Origin: Megalonaias nervosa
Lineage: Eukaryota; Mollusca; Bivalvia; Unionida; Unionidae
NCBI GenBank assembly: GCA_016617855.1
Contig: JAECUM010004379.1
Coordinates: 1 to 64,000, forward strand
Length of the DNA stretch: 64,000 bases
Reading direction: 5' to 3'
Under the pieces are notes generated by a model. That model saw nothing but the letters and a program-made list of their open reading frames with translations, ran no database searches and was not told where the DNA came from. Made by a program: the position numbers and the translations under genes. Position 1 is the stretch's first letter. Each line of letters starts with the position of its first letter. Positions 59,901 through 64,000 of the stretch are shown one piece after another.

Positions 59901-60260
59901 ACATTTTGGATGCCTTACTGAGAAGGTCTTGCTAGGGTTGGCAGGTCTGAGGCTGGACATCTCATGTAAGCTTTTGTGATACAGCTTTCAAATCACTGTT
60001 TTGTTCAATAAGTGTTTTATAAATAGCACTGAGTCTCCAGGACTATTAGTGATAAAATTAGAGGAAAACTCCTGATCATTGTATTTTTTATTGTTGGGGT
60101 AATTGTTCCATGAAGTCCTCATTCACTGACTTATTCTTATATATCATTATAGTTTTTTTGTATCCTCAGTTCAAAAGAGTAGCAACAATGACTGGAACAC
60201 TGGGACGTATAAGCCGATTTAGTGCATTTGTTGTCACAGGAAATGGCAATGGACTTGCTG
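28837..60260 (+). CDS. MRPS5: Mitochondrial ribosomal protein uS5m (MRPS5), 3' partial
   Basis: Small-subunit protein of the mitochondrial ribosome, the S5 family member at the mRNA entrance/decoding region. Exons 28837-28912, 43257-43355, 44352-44471, 46162-46401, 58256-58290 and 60170-60260 join in phase to give 220 residues. Identification rests on family landmarks in order: a basic GKKRGRARGSRR-like segment, LGEG then WPGLNAP, RGWTGNKLPGTSIGCPDP, the FEGFDTRVLE block and the S5 strand RFSAFVVTGNGNGLAG. The N terminus has the look of a mitochondrial import signal. Family members run to roughly 400 residues or more, so the rest of the S5 domain is beyond the right edge. Introns 1 (14.3 kb) and 4 (11.9 kb) are large and filled with transposons. 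Confidence 0.92.
29473..29577. repeat. Foldback repeat, 28-bp arms
   Basis: GCTGAATGGAATACTGTCCT (arm 29473-29500) is inverted at 29550-29577, matching at 25 of 28 positions, with a 49-bp loop. In MRPS5 intron 1. Probably a small MITE or its end. Confidence 0.7.
30088..30418 (+). repeat. SINE family A, full-length, with 12-bp target duplication
   Basis: Same tRNA-like head (GGTGGCCTAGTGGTTAGAGT, B-box region GATTCAAACCC) and body as the 18529 copy, ending in AAAAATCCAATCACAC and a long (CA)n tail. Flanked by direct repeats CTGTCTAGAAGA at 30076-30087 and 30419-30430, as expected of LINE-mediated insertion. Confidence 0.92.
31778..32024 (+). repeat. SINE family B, with 10-bp target duplication
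   Basis: tRNA-like head (GACCCCAAGTGGTCTAAAGC, partly deleted; B-box GGGTTCGAGTTTC) and body GAGAAAGCTTGCCAGTAGCT, GGGTTCTTCCTCTGCC, GCCATGTATAGCCTATCTTG, ending in an (AAC)n-rich tail. AAAGTTGGAG flanks it at 31768-31777 and 32025-32034. Confidence 0.88.
33142..34075 (+). repeat. ~0.93-kb dispersed element (family D), forward copy
   Basis: Shares ordered segments with 48459-49437 in opposite orientation, including CTAGGGAAATAAATT, then TACAAAGCTTGTTGGCTTCA and ACTCTTTTCTTTGTTAC, and a GACGTCATC block. The ends show a short inverted motif (TTGTGTTATG / CGTAACACTT). Probably a non-autonomous DNA element. No protein recognised. Confidence 0.6.
35335..35485 (+). repeat. Single diverged unit of the ~140-bp tandem repeat
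   Basis: Matches the array unit at 36800-37600: AACTTTGTGGATGTCTTGCA, a GTGAAGAACGCTCT-like part, AAAGGTCAAAGGTCAACGTC. Confidence 0.55.
35732..36048 (-). repeat. SINE family A, antisense copy, 12-bp target duplication
   Basis: Reverse orientation: (TG)n tail at the left, body, then the tRNA-like head at the right with CTAACCACTAGGCCACCGGA. Flanked by TTTACACCACTG at 35720-35731 and 36049-36060. Confidence 0.92.
36380..36680 (+). repeat. Two-copy direct repeat, ~140-180 bp
   Basis: GATGTACTCTTATAATGA occurs near 36382 and 36519. CATTGTAAATATCAGCACA occurs near 36432 and 36577. TCTTTGAACTTG / TCTTTGAATTTG occurs near 36478 and 36659. Intronic duplication. Confidence 0.7.
36800..37610 (+). 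repeat. Diverged tandem array, ~130-145-bp unit, about 6 copies
   Basis: Each unit has a core like AACTTTGTTGATGTCTTGCA, then TTAGGGTAAGGAAGAACTCT, TTTTGGGGTCAAAGGTCAAG and an AAAAATGGTTTTTGCA-like end. Cores lie near 36861, 37007, 37139, 37262, 37391 and 37518. Related units occur at 35335 and 46805. Satellite-like intron sequence with no coding sense. Confidence 0.7.
37625..38922 (+). mobile_element. Non-LTR retrotransposon fragment (CR1/L2-like RT), broken
   Basis: Pieces of reverse transcriptase in several frames: SGFRWKHSCETAL, VFVDFRKAFDLVDHDI (RT motif with the first catalytic Asp region), GVPQGSILGPLLFILFINDL and an ADD motif that reads NADDTT rather than the usual YADD/FADD. After it come LDNWCTCNGMVVN-KTK and LGVLVD. 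Stops and frameshifts are present throughout. It is 5'-truncated (no endonuclease) and ends in an (ATT)n tail at about 38893-38921. Clade assignment is tentative. Confidence 0.85.
39470..39518. repeat. (TA)n microsatellite
   Basis: About 23 TA units inside the pogo-like element. Confidence 0.95.
39644..39782 (+). repeat. 48-bp minisatellite, 3 copies
   Basis: Starts at 39644, 39692 and 39740. The unit contains GATGAAAGCGAGATTCACAT and AATCTCATGTAATGTAA. It is open in one frame (repeating SEIHIISCN), but this is a by-product of the 48-bp period. Confidence 0.88.
40068..40172 (+). repeat. Short-unit minisatellite (ACAGCTACAC-like)
   Basis: Irregular repeats of ACACAGCTACACAGCTGCAC type, inside the pogo-like element. 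Confidence 0.8.
41837..41881. repeat. (AT)n microsatellite
   Basis: About 21 AT units, 80 bp right of the pogo-like element. Confidence 0.95.
42030..42424 (+). repeat. 24-bp minisatellite, roughly 15 units
   Basis: Unit GACAAGCTACTGAATAGTGA plus ATAG, with some shortened units (for example GACAAGCTGCAAAGTATAG) and a higher-order duplicate of the left edge (ATGGTGAATAGGATAAGCCA) near 42330. Because 24 is a multiple of 3 the minus strand stays open for 157 codons with a repeated octapeptide. I do not regard that as a gene. Confidence 0.92.
43257..43355 (+). CDS. MRPS5: MRPS5 exon 2
   Basis: Acceptor TTTTTTTTTCTTCAG, donor C/GTAAGT. Phase 1 in and 1 out, 33 residues including DFILNKTDILRSCQG and FLQSVRHVTFINT. 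This is the poorly conserved N-terminal extension, and support comes mainly from splice and phase fit. Confidence 0.8.
44352..44471 (+). CDS. MRPS5: MRPS5 exon 3: basic segment
   Basis: Acceptor GTGTTCTTTTCAG, donor GAAG/GTCAGT, 40 residues. Carries VGKKRGRARGSRRFVDLNRN and then KLGE, the basic, RNA-contacting-type segment seen before the WPGLN block in MRPS5. Confidence 0.9.
44638..44790. repeat. Foldback element with GATCTG / GCATAATG arms (copy 2)
   Basis: Contains GATCTGTTTTAGCATAATG, CAGATCATGGTCTGTG, an inverted CACAGACCCAGATCTG and GCGCATTATTCC. Same plan as the copy at 10245. In MRPS5 intron 3. Confidence 0.6.
45374..45456 (+). repeat. 41-bp tandem duplication
   Basis: CGTAAGGGTGTTTATAAGAT and the following GACAATTGATTAACTCCT occur twice in a row. 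Nearly identical, so recent. Confidence 0.9.
46162..46401 (+). CDS. MRPS5: MRPS5 exon 4: WPGLN block to GWTGN block
   Basis: Acceptor TTTTGATTCATAG, donor T/GTAAGT, 80 residues. Includes GMQWPGLNAPIISRREG and RGWTGNKLPGTSIGCPDP, both landmark MRPS5 segments. Between them is a long Lys/Glu/Arg-rich, probably helical stretch. The opposite-strand reading frame here is a shadow. Confidence 0.95.
46527..46770 (+). repeat. SINE family B, full-length copy
   Basis: Most complete head: GGTCCCAAGTGGCTGAGTGG TCTGAAGC (A-box region) and GGGGTTTGAGTCTC (B-box region), followed by the family body and ending CCCTACTACAAC. Lies 126 bp after MRPS5 exon 4. A clear target duplication was not found. Confidence 0.85.
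46805..47070 (+). repeat. Two diverged units of the ~140-bp repeat in intron 4
   Basis: AACGTTTGTTGATGACTTAA, AAGGTCAAAGTTATTGAC, then AAGTTTGTGGTGGGCTTGCA and GGGGTCCATAAATAAA. Homologous to the intron 1 array at 36800-37610. Confidence 0.6.
47870..47915 (+). repeat. (ATT)n microsatellite
   Basis: About 15 ATT units. Confidence 0.93.
48459..49437 (-). repeat. ~0.98-kb dispersed element (family D), reverse copy
   Basis: Inverted relative to 33142-34075. Shows GTAACATAAAGAAAAGAGTG, AATTTATTTCCCTAG and GATGACGTCAGACG in matching order. Ends GTGTTATG...CGTAACACTT are inverted. A third, partial copy (62106-62290) has the same orientation. Confidence 0.6.
50997..52596. mobile_element. Non-autonomous hAT-like element inside the LINE
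   Basis: A 1600-bp insert interrupts the LINE between the RT domain (ends CRTIVFP) and its continuation (VLLYA). It is flanked by an exact 8-bp direct repeat GGGAATAC (50989-50996 and 52597-52604). Ends are inverted: AGGAGTCATGCTA against AGGGGTCAAGCTA (11 of 13). Subterminal hairpins occur at both ends (GGCGATTAAGTCGCC; GGAGAAGTCACTTCTCC). An 8-bp duplication is the hAT superfamily hallmark. No transposase is encoded. It includes an (AT)n tract at about 52449-52481. Confidence 0.82.
55921..56083 (+). repeat. SINE family B, 5'-truncated, nested in the LINE 5' region
   Basis: Begins in the family body (GGCCAATGTGGGTATATGAG) and runs to GGCGTTAAACCCTAAAATAA. Exact 12-bp direct repeat CTACCCTCACCT on both sides (55909-55920, 56084-56095). 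This insertion is younger than the LINE. Confidence 0.9.
57322..57435 (-). repeat. SINE family B, 5'-truncated antisense copy
   Basis: Starts at the left with the (GTT)n tail, then TAGGGTTTAATGCC and GGAGGAAGAACCCGGG. Flanked by ATGCACTACAG (57311-57321) and ATCCACTACAG (57436-57446), a duplication with one mismatch. Confidence 0.85.
57816..58031 (+). repeat. 32-bp minisatellite, 7 copies
   Basis: Unit GTATAAACTATAGTACTGTG plus AGTGGTCTTATG, starting every 32 bp at 57816, 57848, 57880, 57912, 57944, 57976 and 58008 (last copy partial). Very uniform. Ends 225 bp before MRPS5 exon 5. Confidence 0.95.
58256..58290 (+). CDS. MRPS5: MRPS5 exon 5 (35 nt)
   Basis: Acceptor TTTTTATTTCAG, donor GAA/GTGAGT. 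The split codon plus 35 nt gives YTFEGFDTRVLE, the conserved DFDTR-x-LE block of MRPS5. Phase 1 in, 0 out. It is flanked by a 32-bp minisatellite upstream and a 25-bp minisatellite downstream. Confidence 0.92.
58419..58555 (+). repeat. 25-bp minisatellite, about 5.5 copies
   Basis: Unit GGACCCTGATGAGCTTGTCA plus CATAC/T, with starts at 58419, 58444, 58469, 58494, 58519 and 58544. Begins 129 bp after MRPS5 exon 5. Confidence 0.93.
59147..59949. mobile_element. 803-bp inverted-repeat element with 6-bp flanking repeat
   Basis: Perfect 16-bp terminal inverted repeats (CAGACCTGCCAACCCT at the left, its reverse complement at 59934-59949), flanked by AGGCTG on both sides (59141-59146, 59950-59955). 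Internal open stretches (about 59220-59560) are basic or mixed and unrecognised. Likely a non-autonomous DNA transposon. Superfamily uncertain, because a 6-bp duplication is not typical of hAT or mariner. Confidence 0.7.
60170..60260 (+). CDS. MRPS5: MRPS5 exon 6: start of S5 beta domain
   Basis: Acceptor TTTTTTTGTATCCTCAG, donor G/GTAAGT, phase 0 in and 1 out. Encodes FKRVATMTGTLGRISRF and AFVVTGNGNGLA(G), matching the S5 strand pair with the GNGxGxxG turn. Downstream exons were not found in the remaining 3.7 kb. Confidence 0.93.
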
Positions 60261-60454
60261 GTAAGTTATGTAGCATGTATATATCCCATATTTACCATGT
60301 GTAATGTGTACTTCACGAAGAACAGCACAGATTCAGACCAGCTGTAGCACTGTGTACAAACCCTGAAACTGGTAATGTAGCAGTGAAATGAAAACAGAAT
60401 ACAGAAAGAGTGAGTTAAATGTAGAATGAATTCAAATGATATAATGTATGTACT

Positions 60455-60516
60455 GTGAAGGAAATGGAGACTGCAGTGTGAAGGAAATGCAGACTGCAGT
60501 GTGAAGGAAATGGAGA
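60455..60516 (+). repeat. 23-bp tandem repeat, ~2.7 copies
   Basis: GTGAAGGAAATGGAGACTGC plus AGT, starting at 60455, 60478 and 60501. Short intronic repeat. Confidence 0.85.
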
Positions 60517-62105
60517 AATAAAATGCAGAAGAAGGAATAATAAATGAAAATGAAATTTTCACTATTTGCAAGCCATTAAGTTGTTCTAACTAAAAACTGG
60601 CATTGATGTGATGATATCACTGATAGTGGTATCTGTACAAGTTTGTACTTGAATGAAATGAAATAGGAACAAAATTGCTTCTACATTTGTATTTTGTAAT
60701 AAAATCAATTCTGTCTTTTGAATTTTGTAGGCATTTGTTATTTATTAAGACACAGTAACACATGTATGCAAGTTATAGTTTTCTCCATTTGATACTACTG
60801 AAAATAGAAATTTCACTTTTTGGTAATGCATTCCAAATGGAGGAAAATGATGCAAACAGTGACTGGAAGAAATTAATACAAAATTAGAATGAACAAAATG
60901 CAAACAGAATGCAAATGAAATGCAGAAGGAACTCAAACAAATGAAAACAAAAAGCAAATTTGGTAAAATAACCTTTTCAGGGCCATTACAAGCAGATCTG
61001 AATCTACATTTTTTTAAAAACATGCTTAATTGGTGATGATCACATGCATTTTTTAAAATATAATTAGTGACTGTCCTTTTTTAGATATACTTGTTGACAG
61101 TGAAATGCATAAAATACAGTTCAACATTTATTTAACCTTTACAACAGGCATGTACAAGTGTATCTGGACAACACTACCACATTTTAATTCAAGCTCCTTT
61201 TGATTCTCTGATTGATTTTTAGTGGAGTGCCTGTGGACACCTCCATTATATTTTCATACAAGTGCTTATGAGCACCTGATGTAAATAACTGCCTAAGCAT
61301 GGTCATTTCATTGCAGTGGGAATGTTGACTCTAGTACAGCAGGTTTTCTGCAATTTTCCATGATGTCTGTTGACATGACAAAGAGATAAACCCTGAATAG
61401 ATAGTTATAGTTAAAAGGACACTGGAATTTCTCCATAATGTAATCCACATTATTAGTAGGATTGTATCCATATCGAGACCTTGCCAGTAATCATTAAAAA
61501 AACAACAAATTCAGCAAAAAAAATCCAAAATAGATTACACAGCTATGGCAATAATTGCCATTCTTGAAGCATAACTATCATGGCCATATGTTCTAGTATA
61601 CAGACAGTTAAAAGAAACATAGACAAGATTGGAGTTGCCACAGCATCATCTCAAAACAAAAAACAGATTAAGCCTATATTTTTACTGCAGAAATTACAGC
61701 CATACTCAACAATGTTAACTATATTGAAACCTCTCAGAAACAAATGTTATCATCTTTTCAGATTTACATTCCACACTGAAAATTTTGTGGATCCTAAAAT
61801 TTGACAACACAGAGATATTCCAAATCTTACAGAAACTGATTTACATGTACAATCTGGAACAAAACAAAATGAATTCTGTACTGCTGCCTTGTGACATTGG
61901 TATTGGGGGTAATGACAGGGCAGATAGGGCAGCTATAGGTGCCCTATAGTCACCCATTTTCAAATGAAAGATTCCATTTACTGACTTAAAAATTATACAT
62001 TTCATTTATTTGGCAAAATATGGGGAAAGAACCTTCAAAAAAAGCTTTTGAACATCAGACCCATTTTTGGGGAGTGGCATCCTTCGTATAGATTATTATG
62101 ACTCT

Positions 62106-62290
62106 GTGGTTTTAAAATAAGTAACAGAAAAGAGTGAGAACCAGCAAGTTTTGTAAAATTGAACAAATAATCTTTTTCCTAAAATACAAAGTGAAAAATG
62201 TAAAAAGATCATAAAGTATAGAAAATTAAGACCCAAATAACTCTAGAATTACTGATGCAAGTCCTGAAGATTAAAATTCTGGGGGCTGTT
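62106..62290 (-). repeat. Family D element, partial copy
   Basis: AGTAACAGAAAAGAGTGAGA, then AACAAATAATCTTTTTCCTA and a GTGAAAAATGTAAAAA segment match the corresponding end of 48459-49437. Truncated. Confidence 0.5.
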
Positions 62291-63124
62291 CCATTAAAAC
62301 ATACATGGGACCAGGGGAAGGCATTTTTGAAATTAGGTAGCCACCCATAGATGTGATTTAGGTCTTTCAGGACCCACCGATAGAATGTATTTAACAATAA
62401 AATCACCCACTGATAGAATTTTGGGGGGGGGGATATATTAAGGAAAATATTTAACTCATAGAAAGCAAAGTCTAAATATTATTTTATTCAAGACATAGCA
62501 CAAAAATGCAATTATGTCAGGGTTTGACACTAACTTTTTTAAGTAGGAAGCCCACAGGACTTCCTGCTTTTGAAAATTGTTGGTCCTTCTGACTGATAGA
62601 AGGGTCTTCTCATTTACAGATCTACTTACTGAAAAAAATGTGTAATTGATAAAATAAAATAAAACATGCATACAAGGTTATTATTTTATCACAGTTTACA
62701 TTAAATTCATCAACAATTTATATGCTTTGTTTTGTAATGCTGACAGTCTTGTGCATGGTATTTATTATCATCATCATAATCACCATCCAAATAAGTGGCA
62801 TCAAGATCACTGTCAGACGCACCATCTGTTTGCATTGCAACATTTGCTTTTTCATCCATTCATTCTCATATCTCTGACACAAGGCCCACTATAGCACAAC
62901 TGATGGTTTGACTGTCTACCTTGGGTACATTTTTTATACCAAAAAAATGAATTTAAACCAAAGAAGAAATACTAAATTATTGAATTAACAAAATTAAATA
63001 AACTAGAACAGATCTAATGTTAAATTGGTGGTTTAAGAGCTTACAGTATTATAAATGGAATGGATCTAAATCTAAATTTCTCTTTAACAGTTTAAATTCA
63101 ATAGTATAAAATGAAAATTTATAA

Positions 63125-63480
63125 CATTACCTTTCACTCGAAAGAATGTATACAATTTCTGCCTCTTTGTTAAATGTGTCAGTGGAGCAATCACTAGTAA
63201 CTGAAAAAAAAACTGACTGGAGGAAATTATATGGTCCTGTTCTGACCCTACGATTATTGGCAATAGCCCAGATAAATTTCTGACAATATTTGTCCATCAG
63301 GCAGGTACTGCCTATTTCCAAACCTTGTCCAACTCACATAATTTCACATAGTATATGGGCATCCAAGTTTCTTGGCAAAATGAGCATTTCTAAACATGAC
63401 ACATAGTTTTTCAAAGGCTGCCTTATTCAGTAATGTAACAGACTCCTCACTTTCAGAACAGCCAGGGGCTGCCGTCTCAG
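63125..63480 (-). pseudogene. ZNF862/KIAA1586-like (hAT-derived) fragment, frameshifted
   Basis: The minus strand reads, in three frames, FEKLCVMFRNAHFAKKLGCP, then VKLCELDK, then LEIGSTCLMDKYCQKFI and FFSVTSDCSTDTFNKEAEIV. This order and spacing resemble the middle of animal hAT-derived proteins of the ZNF862/KIAA1586 type (F-x-K-L-F, L-x-x-L-D, G-x-T-Y-x-N-D/E-K, S-V-x-x-D-G-S-T-D). Two frame changes and an in-frame stop break it. The segment ends at AAAG/GTAATG, which could be a former donor. Assignment is from remembered family pattern only. Confidence 0.55.
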
Positions 63481-64000
63481 CTCATGGGTTCTGATTGTAC
63501 CAGTTTTAAAGTTATATTGCAGCCAGCTACAAATGTTTCCCTATCATATTATATGCAGAACAAACTGAATATGTCATCTCATCCTTCTTCTTGCTGTGGA
63601 TTAGCCACGGAACTTCCTGTTTCCAGGTATCTTGGAATTTTCATTTTCTTTTGGTTTTATCGTACACACGTATTTAGAGTTTCTTGTCTTTTTTGGGGGG
63701 TGGGGGTGCAAATAGACACTATAAAAAAAATCTCCACATTTTTCAAACACACAAAACCACATAACAAAAAGACAATCGCCTAAATGCTTGATGCTCTTAT
63801 ATGATTAACAAAGTAAGCACCCAAATGACAATTTATGGTAGGTGCCCAAACGACAATGATAATTTGAATTAAATGGCATAGGCATGATCTTTGTTTTGTT
63901 TTAACTTCATTTCACTTTCGATTTTTGCCGTATTTGACATGTTTATAATTAAAAGAAAGATTTATACAATCATATAACATGGGATAGATATACTTTTAAT

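Larger units (their letters stand above)
60261..63120. other. MRPS5 intron 6 (to beyond the window)
   Basis: No further MRPS5 exon was found. It contains a partial family D element (62106-62290), a G-run at 62424, and transposon-end-like motifs CTGTTCCATTAAAACATACA near 62286 and CAGGGTTTGACACTAAC near 62518. An acidic, D-rich minus-strand stretch lies at 62740-62850. Confidence 0.5.

Noticed and set aside
60266..60571. 101-codon minus-strand frame
   Set aside because: It covers the 23-bp tandem repeat and begins near the MRPS5 exon 6 donor. Low-complexity FSF/HSFH composition.

Overview
This is an animal nuclear DNA window, AT-rich and intron-rich. It holds parts of two spliced genes on the + strand, both identified by joining exons across GT-AG introns with matching phase. 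The bulk is transposable elements, SINEs, minisatellites and microsatellites. The repeat style (tRNA-headed SINEs, an endonuclease/RT LINE ending in a C2H2 finger, minisatellites, pogo, hAT and mariner remnants) and the divergent ionotropic glutamate receptor suggest a lophotrochozoan, most likely a mollusc. That assignment is inference. No bacterial operon, CRISPR array, rRNA gene or true tRNA gene was seen.

Left part (1-12.1 kb): an ionotropic glutamate receptor (iGluR). A 24-nt microexon (1522-1545), exons at 3149-3328 and 4527-4881, and a large exon at 6215-6957 keep one frame and encode the ligand-binding lobes, M1, pore loop, M3 and M4. The large exon can be read through to a stop at 6994-6996, or spliced from a consensus donor to a GC-richer open block at 11965-12129. 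The second option gives a 54-residue tail ending in a class I PDZ-ligand-like -TTV. The N-terminal domain exons are not found and probably lie off the left edge.

Middle (12.1-28.8 kb): mostly non-coding. It contains a broken mariner transposase (-), a tRNA-derived SINE, an unrecognised minus-strand candidate terminal exon (19965-20222), weak open stretches near 15.8, 17.7 and 18.2 kb, and a cluster of diverged repeats in both orientations (25.9-27.45 kb).

Right part (28.8 kb to the end): mitochondrial ribosomal protein uS5m (MRPS5). Six exons give 220 N-terminal residues and the gene continues off the right edge. Intron 1 (14.3 kb) carries SINEs, a diverged ~140-bp tandem array, an RT fragment, a 2.8-kb pogo/Tigger-like element with TA target duplication, and a 24-bp minisatellite. 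Intron 4 (11.9 kb) carries an antisense LINE split by a 1600-bp hAT-like element with an 8-bp target duplication, plus a 5'-truncated SINE with a 12-bp duplication in the same LINE. The 35-nt exon 5 lies between two minisatellites. Near the right edge is a frameshifted minus-strand fragment resembling hAT-derived ZNF862/KIAA1586-type proteins.

The two genes have unrelated functions (neuronal ion channel, mitochondrial translation). I see no operon-like or pathway link between them.
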